Part shown: one piece after another, positions 1 through 9,438 of the stretch | How positions within the stretch are numbered: position 1 is the first letter of the stretch | Layout of the letters: each line of letters opens with the position of its first letter | Assembly (NCBI GenBank): GCA_900298995.1 | Contig: OMIC01000037.1 | Location: 1 to 64,000 of the forward strand | Reading direction: 5' to 3' | Source: Hyphomicrobiaceae bacterium | GTDB lineage: Bacteria; Pseudomonadota; Alphaproteobacteria; Rhizobiales; Aestuariivirgaceae | Length of the DNA: 64,000 bases | Position numbers and translations under genes: made by a program | Notes under the pieces: model-generated | The model's input: the letters and a program-made list of their open reading frames with translations, nothing else | Told to the model about the DNA's origin: nothing | Databases searched by the model: none

Positions 1-209
1 GCAAGGTGGTCGCCCCCGATCTCTACATTGCGGTTGGCATCTCGGGCGCCATCCAGCATCTCGCCGGCATGAAGGATTCGAAGATCATCGTCGCCATCAA
101 CAAGGATGAAGAAGCGCCGATCTTTCAGGTGGCGGACTATGGGCTGGTGGCCGACCTCTTCGCCGCCGTGCCGGAGTTCGACGCGGAACTGGCCAAACTC
201 GGCAAATAA
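1..209 (+). CDS. etfA: Electron transfer flavoprotein alpha subunit (C-terminal part)
   Basis: The gene enters from the left edge, so only its last 68 codons are visible; the reading frame starts at base 3 and ends at TAA 207-209. The visible part carries the family's FAD-binding C-terminal signature: an [10 protein letters not shown] core followed by [14 protein letters not shown] and [10 protein letters not shown]. The EtfAB heterodimer accepts electrons from acyl-CoA and related dehydrogenases and passes them to ETF:quinone oxidoreductase. etfB would be expected just upstream, outside the window. The gene ends with a clear intrinsic terminator, so the 3-hydroxybutyryl-CoA dehydrogenase gene downstream is probably transcribed separately, although the two belong to the same fatty acid/butyrate metabolism. 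Confidence 0.93.
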   Translation, partial: KVVAPDLYIAVGISGAIQHLAGMKDSKIIVAINKDEEAPIFQVADYGLVADLFAAVPEFDAELAKLGK

Positions 210-232
210 TGTCCGGACACATGACGCTATGG

Positions 233-262
233 GGGCGGCCTGGGGCCGCCCTTTGTCGTTTT
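233..262 (+). terminator. Intrinsic terminator after etfA
   Basis: An 8-bp perfect GC stem (GGGCGGCC at 233-240 and GGCCGCCC at 244-251) with a 3-base loop is followed by a T-rich run (252-262). It lies 24 bases after the etfA stop, as expected for a Rho-independent terminator. Confidence 0.8.
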
Positions 263-426
263 GGGAGCTGCTAGCCCTCACTCAGAGGCTGAGCAGAAGC
301 CATCAATCCATCAGTCAGGCCTGTTCTTGCTCCAAAGTGGCATTGTTGCGCCTGCGAAACGCCCTTGCTCCGGCCATGGGGTCGATATAGGCTCCCGCAT
401 CGTTTGAAGTCAGGCATCAAGTTCAC

Positions 427-1302
427 ATGCAGATCAGGAAAGTCGGCGTCATCGGCGCCGGTCAGATGGGAAACGGCATTGCGCATGTCTGCGCCGTGGC
501 GGGGTATGACGTCGGGCTGTTCGATGTCGCCAAGGAGCGCATCCAGGCGGGCCTCGCGACCATCAACGGCAACCTTGCCCGCCAGGTGCGGTCAGGCAAG
601 CTCTCGGAGACCGAGCGCGAGGCCGCGCTGTCACGCATTCAGCCGGTTCATTCCTATGAAGGCTTCGGCGAGTATGATCTGGTCATCGAAAGCGCCACCG
701 AGGATGAGCAGGTCAAGCGCAAGATCTATCAGGCGCTGTGCCCGCATCTGAAGCCCGAGTGCCTCGTCGGCTCGAACACCTCCTCGATCTCGATCACCCG
801 GCTTGCGGCTTCCACAGACCGGCCGGAAAAATTCATGGGCATCCACTTCATGAATCCGGTTCCGGTGATGGAACTGGTTGAATTGATCCGCGGCATCGCC
901 ACGGAGGAGCATACCTTCGCCGTCGCGAAGGAATTCGCCAGCTCCCTGCGCAAGACCATTGCGGTCTCCGAAGATTTCCCGGCCTTCATCGTCAACCGCA
1001 TCCTGCTGCCCATGATCAATGAGGCGATCTACACGCTCTATGAGGGCGTGGGCGGCGTGGAGGCGATCGATACCGCCATGCGTCTGGGCGCGCGTCATCC
1101 GATGGGCCCGCTGGAACTGGCCGATTTCATCGGCCTCGACACCTGCCTTTCGGTGATGCAGGTGCTGCATGACGGTCTGGCGGATTCGAAATACCGCCCC
1201 TGCCCGCTGCTCGTGAAATATGTCGAGGCCGGATGGCTCGGCCGCAAGACCAACCGCGGCTTCTACGATTATCGCGGCGAGAAGCCGGTTCCTACCCGCT
1301 GA
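427..1302 (+). CDS. hbd: 3-hydroxybutyryl-CoA dehydrogenase
   Basis: A 291-residue NAD(P)-dependent 3-hydroxyacyl-CoA dehydrogenase of the short single-function type (family length about 280-300). The Rossmann motif GAGQMG is at residues 10-15. The catalytic segment GIHFMNPVPVMELVE holds His140 and the nearby Asn143 and Glu152. The C-terminal dimerisation domain includes the RLGARHPMGPLELADFIGLD segment. It interconverts acetoacetyl-CoA and 3-hydroxybutyryl-CoA in fatty acid/butyrate or PHB-related metabolism; electrons from linked acyl-CoA dehydrogenases would reach the EtfAB pair encoded just upstream. The stop codon directly abuts that of the convergent tlpA gene, with no intervening base. 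Confidence 0.93.
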   Translation: MQIRKVGVIGAGQMGNGIAHVCAVAGYDVGLFDVAKERIQAGLATINGNLARQVRSGKLSETEREAALSRIQPVHSYEGFGEYDLVIESATEDEQVKRKIYQALCPHLKPECLVGSNTSSISITRLAASTDRPEKFMGIHFMNPVPVMELVELIRGIATEEHTFAVAKEFASSLRKTIAVSEDFPAFIVNRILLPMINEAIYTLYEGVGGVEAIDTAMRLGARHPMGPLELADFIGLDTCLSVMQVLHDGLADSKYRPCPLLVKYVEAGWLGRKTNRGFYDYRGEKPVPTR

Positions 1303-1947
1303 TCAGCCCTTTTCGGCAAGCACTGCCTTGATGAGGGCGATGGCCTCCGGGCTCGCCCAGTCGGCCGGACCCAGCAGGCGGCCGCGCTCGCGGCCCTGGC
1401 GGTCCACGAGGATCGTGGCGGGAAGGCCGGGCGACTGCAACTCGTTCACGATCGCGGTGGTGGGTTCAACATAGAGCTTGAGATTTTCGGCGCCGGTTTC
1501 GCGGAGAAACGCGGAGGAGGCCGCGGCACCCTTCCGGTCAACGCTGATCGCCACCACCTCGAACTGGTCCGAGCCAAGCTCCGTCTGAAGCCGCGACAGA
1601 TCCGGCATTTCCTTGCGACAGGGCGCGCACCAGGTGGCCCAGAGATTGATCAGCACCACCCGGCCCTTCCAGTCGCTCAGCTTGAGCGGCTTGCCGTCGC
1701 CATCCTGGAAGGCGATGACAGGGAGGGATTTCGGGTCCGGATGCACCAGAAAGGCGGCGAGAGGGCCTGTCGCCAGGCTGCGCAGGCCGCCAGCGCCCGC
1801 TTCGGCCGTCCCGGCCATGGTTTCGGCGGGGGTGGCCTTGCGTCCACCGGCCTCGAACCAGTAATAGCCCGTGACGGCCGCGAGCACGATCAGGGCCGCC
1901 GCGGCCAGCAGGGGCAGAAGGCCGGTCTTCTTGTTTTCGGAACTCAT
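1303..1947 (-). CDS. tlpA: TlpA-family membrane-anchored thiol:disulfide oxidoreductase
   Basis: A 214-residue protein with one N-terminal membrane anchor (about residues 9-28) and a periplasmic thioredoxin fold. The redox motif WCAPC has Cys107 and Cys110 and is preceded by [10 protein letters not shown], typical of TlpA/ResA reductases that keep apo-cytochrome c or CuA-site cysteines reduced. An Ala/Gly-rich linker (about 40-60) separates anchor and domain. It is transcribed divergently from argH with only 35 bases between the starts, an arrangement also known from Bradyrhizobium tlpA. It could equally be a general periplasmic thiol reductase; the precise client cannot be read from sequence. 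Confidence 0.88.
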   Translation of the reverse strand: MSSENKKTGLLPLLAAAALIVLAAVTGYYWFEAGGRKATPAETMAGTAEAGAGGLRSLATGPLAAFLVHPDPKSLPVIAFQDGDGKPLKLSDWKGRVVLINLWATWCAPCRKEMPDLSRLQTELGSDQFEVVAISVDRKGAAASSAFLRETGAENLKLYVEPTTAIVNELQSPGLPATILVDRQGRERGRLLGPADWASPEAIALIKAVLAEKG

Positions 1948-1982
1948 GGGCAGGGTTTCTCGGGCTGAATAAAGGAATTTCG

Positions 1983-3365
1983 ATGACGAACAAGATGTGG
2001 GGCGGGCGGTTTCAGTCGGGGCCGGACGCCATCATGGAAGAGATCAACGCCTCGATCGGTTTCGACCAGCGCCTGTTCCGGCAGGACATCGCGGGATCGA
2101 AGGCGCATGCCGCCATGCTCGCCAGACAGGGAATCATCTCCAAAGCCGATGCCGCGCAAATTAGAAAGGGTCTGGATCAGGTGCAAGCCGAGATCGAGTC
2201 GGGCCGTTTCCGCTTCTCGCGGGCGCTCGAGGACATCCACCTCAATGTCGAGTCGCGGCTCAAGGCGCTGATAGGGCCGGCGGCAGGCCGGCTGCACACA
2301 GCGCGCTCGCGCAACGACCAGGTGGCGCTCGACTTCCGTCTCTATGTGCGCGACACCATCGACCATTTCGATGGCCAGCTGCGCGACCTGCAGCTTGCGC
2401 TTGCCGAAAAGGCAGCGGCCCATGCCGCCACGGTGATGCCGGGCTTCACCCATCTCCAGGTGGCCCAGCCGGTGACCTTCGGCCACCATCTGCTGGCCTA
2501 TGTCGAGATGCTGGCCCGGGATCGCGCAAGGCTCACCGACGCCCGCCGCCGCATGAACGAGAATCCGCTGGGCGCGGCGGCGCTCGCCGGTACGAGCTTT
2601 GCAATCGACCGCCACATGACGGCGAAGGCGCTGGGGTTCGACCGGCCGACACGCAACTCCCTCGACACGGTCGCCGACCGTGATTTCGTGCTCGAGACAC
2701 TGTCGGCCTGCGCCATCTGCGCCACGCATCTCTCCCGCCTGGCCGAGGAGATCGTGATCTGGTCGACGAGCCAGTTCTGCTTCGTGAAACTCTCGGACAA
2801 GTTCACGACAGGCTCCTCGATCATGCCACAAAAGCGCAACCCCGATGCAGCCGAACTGGTGCGCGCCAAGCCGGGCCGCATCATCGGCGCGCTGGTGGCG
2901 CTGCTGACCGTGATGAAGGGTCTGCCACTCACCTATTCCAAGGACATGCAGGAAGACAAGGAGCCGGCCTTCGACGCCTTCGACAGCCTGTCGCTCGCCA
3001 TTGCCGCCATGACCGGCATGGTGCGCGACATGGTTCCCGACGCACGGGAAATGCGCAAGGCAGCAGCCACAGGCTTCTCGACCGCGACGGATCTCGCCGA
3101 CTGGCTTGTGCAGCGGCTGGGCATGCCGTTCCGCGAAGCGCACCATGTGACCGGACGGCTTGTGGCACTGGCCGAGACGACGGGCGTGGATCTGCCAGAC
3201 CTGCCGCTCAAGTCGATGCAGTCCGTCGAGGCGCGCATCACCAGGGACATCTACAAGGTGCTCGGTGTCGAGAACAGCGTGGCTTCCCGTCGGAGTTTCG
3301 GCGGAACCGCGCCCGGCAATGTCCGGCGCGAGGCCCGGCGCTGGCTGAACCTGCTCAAGGCGTGA
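1983..3365 (+). CDS. argH: Argininosuccinate lyase
   Basis: A 460-residue enzyme of the fumarase/aspartase superfamily that splits argininosuccinate into arginine and fumarate, the last step of arginine synthesis. The N-terminus [10 protein letters not shown] is characteristic. HTARSRNDQ (about residues 105-113) and the superfamily signature [12 protein letters not shown] (277-288), containing the flexible catalytic-serine loop, are both present. Length matches the family. The gene is followed at 11 bases by a tiny lipoprotein gene and then lysA, forming an amino-acid biosynthesis operon argH-lipoprotein-lysA. Confidence 0.97.
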   Translation: MTNKMWGGRFQSGPDAIMEEINASIGFDQRLFRQDIAGSKAHAAMLARQGIISKADAAQIRKGLDQVQAEIESGRFRFSRALEDIHLNVESRLKALIGPAAGRLHTARSRNDQVALDFRLYVRDTIDHFDGQLRDLQLALAEKAAAHAATVMPGFTHLQVAQPVTFGHHLLAYVEMLARDRARLTDARRRMNENPLGAAALAGTSFAIDRHMTAKALGFDRPTRNSLDTVADRDFVLETLSACAICATHLSRLAEEIVIWSTSQFCFVKLSDKFTTGSSIMPQKRNPDAAELVRAKPGRIIGALVALLTVMKGLPLTYSKDMQEDKEPAFDAFDSLSLAIAAMTGMVRDMVPDAREMRKAAATGFSTATDLADWLVQRLGMPFREAHHVTGRLVALAETTGVDLPDLPLKSMQSVEARITRDIYKVLGVENSVASRRSFGGTAPGNVRREARRWLNLLKA

Positions 3366-3376
3366 AAGGACGTTTC

Positions 3377-3478
3377 ATGAAAGCCACCCTGCTGCTGCTT
3401 GCCCTGTCGCTGAGCCTTGCCGCCTGCGGCATCAAAGGCGACCCCGAGCCGCCGCCCGCCACCCAGCAGGCGCAGTAA
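3377..3478 (+). CDS. Small lipoprotein, LptM/YifL type
   Basis: A 33-residue protein. It has a hydrophobic signal sequence, a lipobox LAAC with the lipidated Cys at residue 17, and then GIKGDPEPPP and a Pro/Gln-rich tail. This compact plan (signal, lipobox, C-G-x-K-G-x-x-x-P-P) is that of YifL/LptM lipoproteins, which in Escherichia coli also sit close to lysine-pathway genes and assist LptD maturation in the outer membrane. Here the gene lies between argH and lysA, 3 bases before the lysA start. Function is inferred from motif and position; the protein is too short for firm homology by eye. Confidence 0.8.
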   Translation: MKATLLLLALSLSLAACGIKGDPEPPPATQQAQ

Positions 3479-3481
3479 ACC

Positions 3482-4759
3482 ATGCATCATTTCACCTATC
3501 GCGACGGCGTGCTGCACGCCGAGGACGTGAGCCTCAAGGCCCTGGCCGACGAGGTGGGAACACCCTTCTACTGCTATTCCAGCGCCACGCTGGAGCGTCA
3601 CTACCGGGTGATGGATCAGGCCTTTGCCGGCACGGATCACATGATCTGCTATGCCATGAAGGCCAATTCCAACCAGGCGGTGATCCGCACCATGGCGGAA
3701 CTGGGCGCGGGCATGGACGTGGTCTCCGAGGGTGAATTGCGCCGCGCACTCGCAGCGGGCGTGCCGGCGCGCAAGATCGTGTTCTCGGGCGTTGGCAAGA
3801 CGGCGCGGGAAATGGCGCTGGCACTGCGCGAGGGCATTGCCTGTTTCAATGTCGAGTCGGAGCCCGAGCTCGAACTGCTCTCCGACGTGGCGCGCCGCGT
3901 GGGCCAGCGCGCCCCGGTTTCGATCCGTGTCAATCCAGACGTCGACGCCAAGACCCACCACAAGATCTCGACCGGCAAGGCCGAGGACAAGTTCGGCATT
4001 GCCTACAAGCGGGCGCGTGCCGTCTATGCCCGTGCGTCCCAGCTGCCCGCCATCGACGTGGCGGGCATCGACATGCACATCGGCAGCCAGATCACGGAAC
4101 TCGCGCCCTTCGAGAAGGCCTTCCAGCTCATGGCGGATCTCACGGCGGAGCTGCGCGGCGACGGCCACAACATCCGTCATCTCGATCTCGGTGGCGGGCT
4201 GGGCATTCCCTATCGCGGCGACAATGACGTGCCGCCACATCCGGATGAATATGCCGCAATGGTGAAGCGCCGGCTCGGGCACCTCAACCTGAAGCTGATG
4301 CTCGAGCCAGGGCGCATGATCGTCGGCAATGCCGGCGTGATGGTGTCGCGGGTAATCTATGTGAAGGATGGGGATGAGAAGCATTTCATCATTCAGGATG
4401 CGGCAATGAATGATCTGATACGTCCGACCCTCTATGACGCCCACCACGATATCATTCCGGTCGCTGAGCCGGTGGCCGGGGACATGATGCTGGCCGATGT
4501 GGTCGGACCGGTCTGCGAATCGGGCGACTATCTGGCCAAGGGGCGCAGGCTTCCGCGGATGGAGCAGGGCGACCTCATCGCCACCATGACGGCGGGCGCC
4601 TATGGCGCGGTACAGGCTGGCAGCTACAACACCCGCCCGCTGATTGCCGAAGTGCTGGTCAAGGATGGCAAATGGGCACTGATCCGGCCGCGCCAGACCT
4701 ATGAGGAGCTGATCGGCATGGACCGGCTCGCCCCCTGGCAGGACAAGCCCAGGGCCTGA
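3482..4759 (+). CDS. lysA: Diaminopimelate decarboxylase
   Basis: A 425-residue fold-III PLP enzyme that decarboxylates meso-diaminopimelate to L-lysine. The PLP lysine lies in YAMKANSN (Lys60) and the conserved His of DMHIGSQI is His199. The glycine loop LGGGLGIPY and the phosphate-binding EPGRMIVG segment follow in the usual order, and a CESGDYLAKGR segment supplies the Cys of the opposite active site. Full length for the family. The start is 3 bases after the small lipoprotein gene, which supports co-transcription from the argH side. Confidence 0.97.
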   Translation: MHHFTYRDGVLHAEDVSLKALADEVGTPFYCYSSATLERHYRVMDQAFAGTDHMICYAMKANSNQAVIRTMAELGAGMDVVSEGELRRALAAGVPARKIVFSGVGKTAREMALALREGIACFNVESEPELELLSDVARRVGQRAPVSIRVNPDVDAKTHHKISTGKAEDKFGIAYKRARAVYARASQLPAIDVAGIDMHIGSQITELAPFEKAFQLMADLTAELRGDGHNIRHLDLGGGLGIPYRGDNDVPPHPDEYAAMVKRRLGHLNLKLMLEPGRMIVGNAGVMVSRVIYVKDGDEKHFIIQDAAMNDLIRPTLYDAHHDIIPVAEPVAGDMMLADVVGPVCESGDYLAKGRRLPRMEQGDLIATMTAGAYGAVQAGSYNTRPLIAEVLVKDGKWALIRPRQTYEELIGMDRLAPWQDKPRA

Positions 4760-4831
4760 GCCTGTTGGCGCATCTGGGATGGCGGGCGACCGCCACAAAA
4801 TCTCCGTGGTGTGCTATAGACTGGTGCGCTG

Positions 4832-7357
4832 ATGTCGAACTCCCGCCAGAACCACCCCGCAACCCCCGCCCAGCTTGAGCGCAAGATCAGGCAGGCGAGC
4901 CTTGCGCTGGCTTTCGAGCGCGTCTGGGCAGCTCTGCACTGGCCGCTCGTTGTCCTGTGCGCCGGCCTCGCCCTGTTGCTGAGCGGCAGCCTGGACCTGC
5001 TGCCGCCCTGGCCGCGCCTCGGTGTTCTGGGCGTGCTGGCGCTGGCCTTGATCTGGTCGCTCAGGTCCCTGCTGAAACTCCGGTGGCCCGGCCGACAGAC
5101 GGCGATCCGCCGCGTCGAGGAGCGCACGGGCCTCGCCCCCCGGCCCGTCTCCGGCCGCGATGACCGTCTCGCCGGCGCATCCGGCCCGCTGCAGGAGACG
5201 ATCTGGGAGGAGCACCGGCTGCGCCAGTTGCAGGCGCTCTCGCACCTCAGGGCCGGGTTGCCGCGCTCCGCCTGGCGCGATATCGACCCGCGCGCCCTGC
5301 GCCTGCCTGCCGCTCTCGCCCTGGTGGCCGCCCTGCTGCTGGGACCGGGCGACCCCGGCGCCACCCTTGCCCGGAGCCTCGAAGTGTCTCACGCCCCCGC
5401 AGTCCAGCCGGAGACGCTCGACGCCTGGCTGAAGCCGCCTGCCTATACCGGCAAGCCCCCGCTGCTTCTGACCAGCCCGGCCATGATCGAACGGCTGGCC
5501 GCCGAGCCCGATATTCATGTGCCCGAAAAATCCGTCCTCGCGCTGCGCATCAGCGGCGGCACAGCGCCCGCCCTGTCGTTCCATGCCCTGAACGATGGCG
5601 GTGGCACAGAAGCCGAACTCTCCGGCTTCAAGCCGAAGATCCGTCAGGCGGAGGGCGTCTTCCAGGTCGAAGTGACCCTCGACCGCCCTGCCACCGTGAT
5701 GGTCACGGATGCCGGCAAGACTCTGGCAAGCTGGCGCATCGCGCTCGTTCCCGATGCGCCGCCCACCGTCGAGATCACGGCTGAGCCCTCGGGCGATTCC
5801 TCAGGCATGCTGACGGCCAGATGGAAGACCGCCGATGATTACGGCGTGACCGGCCTCACCGCCGACATCTATCTTGCCGACGAGCAGGACGAAGGCGTTG
5901 GTTTTGCCGATGCCGGGATCTTCGAATTCCCGCCCCCGAAGCTGCCGGTCCGTCTGCGCCAGGCCTCACCCCGTGAGGAAGCGGGCGAGAGCAAGGCCGA
6001 CATGGCCGAACATCCCTGGGCCGGCTTCATGGTCGAGATGACACTTACGGCAAGCGACGCCGCCGGCAACCGCACCGAGAGTGACAGGCGCGTGTTCCGG
6101 CTGCCCGAGCGGCAGTTCACGCGGCTGCTCGCGCGCGCCCTCATCGAGCAGCGCCGCCGCCTCATCCTGAACCCCGGGGAAGCCGATGACGTGGCGCAGA
6201 TGCTGGATGCGCTTCTCACCTTTCCCGAGGGACTGATCGACCGGAGCGGCACCCACATCGCCATCGCCGCCGCGCTGTCGCGGCTGCGCAGTGCCGACGA
6301 CCGCGAGAGCATCGATGCGGTGATCGGCATGCTCTGGCGGATCGCCGTCAATGTCGAGGACGGCGCACTGGGAGATGCCAAGGCAGAGCTCGAGGCACTG
6401 CGCAAGGAATTGCAGAAGGCGCTGCGCGAGGGCGCGCCGCCAGAGCGCATCGCCGAACTCACCCGCAAGCTGCGCGAGGCGCTGGACCGCTACATGCAGT
6501 CGATGATGGCGGAGGCACGCAAGCGCCTTGAACAGGAGGGGCCGTCGCAACGGGACATGCCGCAGCAGGGCCGCATGGTGAGCCCGCAGGATCTTCAGAA
6601 GATGCTCGACATGATCGACAAGCTCGCACAGAGCGGCGCCAATGAGGCGGCCGAGCAGATGCTCTCCGAGCTTGAGAACATCCTGCGCAACCTGCAACCC
6701 GGACAGCCGCAGCAGGGCCAGGGTCAGGACAGCCCGCTGAACGGCATGCTGGACGAACTCTCCGACCTGATGCGCCAGCAGCAGAAACTCATGGATGAAA
6801 CCCAGCGCATGCCGCAGCCGGACGGATTTGGCGAGGGCCAGCCACAGACCGGCGAACAGGGTGCGGACGGCATGGGACAGCTCGGCGACCGCCAGCAGGG
6901 CCTTGGCGAAAAGCTGGATGAATTGATGCGCCAGTTCGGCCAGAACGGCCTGCCGGCGCCGCAGGCGCTGGGCGAGGCCGGCGAGCGCATGGGCAGCGCG
7001 GAGGACTCGCTGCGTGGCGGAGACCGCGACAGCGCGCTGGGGCAGCAGGGAGAGGCGCTCTCCAAGCTGCGCGAGGGCGCGCGCGGCCTGGCGAGGCAGA
7101 TGATGCAGCAATCACAGGGCCAGCAAGGCAGCGAGGGCCGTGAGGGCGAGTCCCGCGGCGACGACCGCGACCCGCTGGGCCGCCCGATGCGCAGCCGTGG
7201 CGAGGACACTGGACCAGACCGCGACATGCTGCCCTCCGAACAGGCCATCCAGCGGGCGCGCGAGATCCTCGACATGCTGCGGGCCCGGGCGGGAGACGCC
7301 GGGCTGCCGCGGCTCGAGCGTGACTATATCGAAAGGCTGCTGCGCGGACTTTACTGA
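4832..7357 (+). CDS. TIGR02302/DUF4175 family membrane protein
   Basis: An 841-residue protein of a family widely found next to lysA in Hyphomicrobiales, with unknown function. Two hydrophobic segments at about residues 30-75 and another near 150-165 anchor the N-terminus. A probably periplasmic part follows (about 190-400), then a helical region rich in Arg/Glu (about 430-570) and a Gln/Gly/Met-rich low-complexity region (about 580-820). The C-terminus ends in a short charged helix with RDYIERLLRGLY. It starts 72 bases after lysA. The last seven bases overlap the convergent gene on the other strand. No catalytic motif could be recognised; a cell-envelope role is only a guess. Confidence 0.85.
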   Translation: MSNSRQNHPATPAQLERKIRQASLALAFERVWAALHWPLVVLCAGLALLLSGSLDLLPPWPRLGVLGVLALALIWSLRSLLKLRWPGRQTAIRRVEERTGLAPRPVSGRDDRLAGASGPLQETIWEEHRLRQLQALSHLRAGLPRSAWRDIDPRALRLPAALALVAALLLGPGDPGATLARSLEVSHAPAVQPETLDAWLKPPAYTGKPPLLLTSPAMIERLAAEPDIHVPEKSVLALRISGGTAPALSFHALNDGGGTEAELSGFKPKIRQAEGVFQVEVTLDRPATVMVTDAGKTLASWRIALVPDAPPTVEITAEPSGDSSGMLTARWKTADDYGVTGLTADIYLADEQDEGVGFADAGIFEFPPPKLPVRLRQASPREEAGESKADMAEHPWAGFMVEMTLTASDAAGNRTESDRRVFRLPERQFTRLLARALIEQRRRLILNPGEADDVAQMLDALLTFPEGLIDRSGTHIAIAAALSRLRSADDRESIDAVIGMLWRIAVNVEDGALGDAKAELEALRKELQKALREGAPPERIAELTRKLREALDRYMQSMMAEARKRLEQEGPSQRDMPQQGRMVSPQDLQKMLDMIDKLAQSGANEAAEQMLSELENILRNLQPGQPQQGQGQDSPLNGMLDELSDLMRQQQKLMDETQRMPQPDGFGEGQPQTGEQGADGMGQLGDRQQGLGEKLDELMRQFGQNGLPAPQALGEAGERMGSAEDSLRGGDRDSALGQQGEALSKLREGARGLARQMMQQSQGQQGSEGREGESRGDDRDPLGRPMRSRGEDTGPDRDMLPSEQAIQRAREILDMLRARAGDAGLPRLERDYIERLLRGLY

Positions 7358-7827
7358 GGCGCCGCGGCCGCCTGGCCGATCACCAGCGTCCCGGCGACGA
7401 GTTCCCACCGGCCATCCCGGCGCGATATCGACTGCCCCCGCAGACCACCGGGCAAGCGGGTGCCGATGCTGACCGGTACCAGCGTCTTGTCATCGGCCGA
7501 GTCGACCGTGACAAAGGCCACGCCGTCAACCACCGTCAGGAGTTCATAGCTGTAACCGCCAGCAGTCACCGGCCTTGGCCCGGACCAGGGCGGGACAGCG
7601 CGGATGGCGGGAGCAGGCCCCAGGCTCCGGGTGGTGATGGGATCGGCGCCCGCATCCATGTCGGTGATGACCTTGCGCTTGGGCGGCGGAAAATTGAGTC
7701 CCAGATTGGCGGGCGGATTCTCCATCCGACTGAGTGCGACGATCTTGAAAGCGGCAAAGCCGATGACCGCAATGGCCAGCGCAGCCGAAAGCACATAGGT
7801 CAGAATATCCGTCAGTTTGTCGGCCAT
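7351..7827 (-). CDS. Hypothetical membrane-anchored protein
   Basis: A 158-residue protein with a single N-terminal membrane segment (about residues 8-30, LTYVLSAALAIAVIGFAAFKI). A Pro-rich linker and a soluble domain follow, the latter containing SYELLTVVDGVAFVTVDS and a C-terminal DGRWELVAGTLVIG strand-rich part. The start at 7827 (MADKLTD) was chosen because the upstream in-frame extension is Arg/Cys/Pro-rich and reads as non-coding. I recognise no family. It lies between the TIGR02302 gene, whose 3' end it overlaps by 7 bases, and holA, 70 bases upstream on the same strand. Confidence 0.65.
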   Translation of the reverse strand: MADKLTDILTYVLSAALAIAVIGFAAFKIVALSRMENPPANLGLNFPPPKRKVITDMDAGADPITTRSLGPAPAIRAVPPWSGPRPVTAGGYSYELLTVVDGVAFVTVDSADDKTLVPVSIGTRLPGGLRGQSISRRDGRWELVAGTLVIGQAAAAPQ

Positions 7828-7897
7828 GGCTGCGAGTCGGGACCCCCGCTGCACGGTGCGGGACCGAGCTTGCGCCAGCCGTGCGGGGACTGGCCGG

Positions 7898-8935
7898 TCA
7901 GCGGTCGCGGCGCAGCGCGGCAGCCTTGCGCGCCAGCGACAGCACGCAGCGCCCTGCAATTGCCTGTGCCAGCCCGGCGTTCTGGCGCACCGCCAGGACA
8001 TTGGCCGAGAGGGTGCTGCCCGCTGCCACGAGATCGGAGAGGCTCCAGTTGCGGAGCTGGGCCTGGACAAGGCGCTGACGCCTGAAGAATACCGGTGGCC
8101 GAGCCTGCTTCACGGCCTGCTCGGGTGATGCGCCGCGGTCAATGGCGATACGGAATTCAGCAAGACGGAGCGCCTGCTGATGCACGGCGGAAAGCAGGCG
8201 TCCGGCATCCTCGCCCGATTGCAGAAGGTCGTGCAGCAGGCGGTCGGCTGCTTCGACCTCGCCACCGAACACGCTGTCGGCAAGGGCGTCCGGCGTGGCG
8301 CCCGTGTCATTGCCGCAGACCGCCTCGACATCGGCAAGGCTCACACGGTCCGTGCCCCGGGCGTAGAGCGCAAGCTTTTCGGCCTCGCGCCGCACGAGGC
8401 TGCGCGAGGTGCCGCAGAGTTCGATGAACCGGGCCAGCGCATCCGGAGCGATGCGCACGCCATCCTGCGCCAGACACTGTTCGACAAGCGAGGCAATCTC
8501 GCCAGCCTCGGCCTCATAGAGCGGCAGGATCAGCGCATGCGGACTGGCTTCGAAGGCTGCCCGCAGCCGCGATGACTTGGCCAGCACAGCGGCTTCCGCA
8601 ACGATCAGATTGCCTGGCACAGCCTGCTGCAGCAGCGGCGTGACCGCCTTGTGAAAGGCTTCGCCCGCTCCCTTCACCCAGATGACCCGGGCACCGCCGA
8701 ACATCGACATGGATTGAGCCTCGTCAGCCAGCCGCGCGGGATCGGCTGCCAGATCGGCCTCGCCCAGTGCGGCGACAGCAAACGGGTCATCATGCGCGCC
8801 CGCGATTCGGGTCACCGCCCGCTGGGCCAGTTCACGCACGGCCTCGCCATCTTCGCCGTAGATCAGCAGTGCAACGACAGCAGGATCCGGCTTGCGCAGA
8901 AATGCATCAAGCGCGGGCGGCCGGATTGCCGTCAT
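7898..8935 (-). CDS. holA: DNA polymerase III delta subunit
   Basis: A 345-residue clamp-loader subunit that opens the beta sliding clamp. The N-terminal AAA+-like domain contains LLIYGEDGEAVRELA (about 23-37) with no functional P-loop, as is normal for delta. The QSMSMFGGARVIWVK segment (about 74-88) corresponds to the beta-binding S/L-F motif region, and the C-terminal collar helices run to the end. It overlaps the upstream lptE by 4 bases (ATGA), so holA is translationally coupled to lptE-leuS, a standard arrangement in proteobacteria. Confidence 0.93.
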   Translation of the reverse strand: MTAIRPPALDAFLRKPDPAVVALLIYGEDGEAVRELAQRAVTRIAGAHDDPFAVAALGEADLAADPARLADEAQSMSMFGGARVIWVKGAGEAFHKAVTPLLQQAVPGNLIVAEAAVLAKSSRLRAAFEASPHALILPLYEAEAGEIASLVEQCLAQDGVRIAPDALARFIELCGTSRSLVRREAEKLALYARGTDRVSLADVEAVCGNDTGATPDALADSVFGGEVEAADRLLHDLLQSGEDAGRLLSAVHQQALRLAEFRIAIDRGASPEQAVKQARPPVFFRRQRLVQAQLRNWSLSDLVAAGSTLSANVLAVRQNAGLAQAIAGRCVLSLARKAAALRRDR

Positions 8936-9438
8936 GCGTTGTTCTGCTGCTTGGCGAAATAGGCTGCAAGCCGCGTGCGGATGTCGGCGCTCGCCTCGCG
9001 GGCGGCGCGCTGGGTGGCATCGGTCTGGGCCTGAAGATCGGCAAAGGGCTGACGGATCACGTCATAGCTCGCCCGGGCGAATGTGGTGCCGCGGTTGACC
9101 ACGGCTCCGGTGGACTTGTCCATCAGCTCGTAATTGACCGTTATCTGAAGGGACTGTCGGGTGACGGCCGGCTGCCGGTTGGCGATGATGTCGTTGTTGG
9201 CCACCTCGGTGACGAGCGTGAGGGTGTATTTCTCGTTGCCGCGCCCAGCCTGCATGGAGGAGAGCAGCTCGTTGCGCACGAGCTGGCTTACGCGGTCCTC
9301 GGGTTCGGGAATGGAAATGGCCGCCAGGCTCGCGCCAACCCCCGGCTCCCCGGCGGACGATCCGTAAAGCGGCCGGTAACTGCAGCCGGCCAGCGCCAGT
9401 GTGGCGGCAAGGCACAGCATGGTCAGGGATTTGCGCAT
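8932..9438 (-). CDS. lptE: LPS-assembly lipoprotein LptE
   Basis: A 168-residue outer-membrane lipoprotein. A signal peptide ([19 protein letters not shown]) ends in a lipobox with Cys19, followed by SYRPLYG, the typical start of mature LptE. LptE plugs the LptD barrel and helps insert lipopolysaccharide into the outer membrane. The domain (about 40-150) has the SQLVRNELLSSM and ITVNYELMD segments usual in the family. It overlaps leuS by one base and holA by four, so leuS-lptE-holA form one operon. Confidence 0.92.
   Translation of the reverse strand: MRKSLTMLCLAATLALAGCSYRPLYGSSAGEPGVGASLAAISIPEPEDRVSQLVRNELLSSMQAGRGNEKYTLTLVTEVANNDIIANRQPAVTRQSLQITVNYELMDKSTGAVVNRGTTFARASYDVIRQPFADLQAQTDATQRAAREASADIRTRLAAYFAKQQNNA

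Noticed and set aside
1944-3146. Minus-strand open frame of about 400 codons opposite argH
   Set aside because: argH is complete and has its signature motif; the antisense translation shows His/Arg-rich composition only.
3251-4798. Long minus-strand open frame of about 515 codons opposite lysA
   Set aside because: It mirrors a complete, motif-bearing lysA gene. High-GC codon bias leaves the opposite frame open; the translation is His/Arg-rich with no domain.
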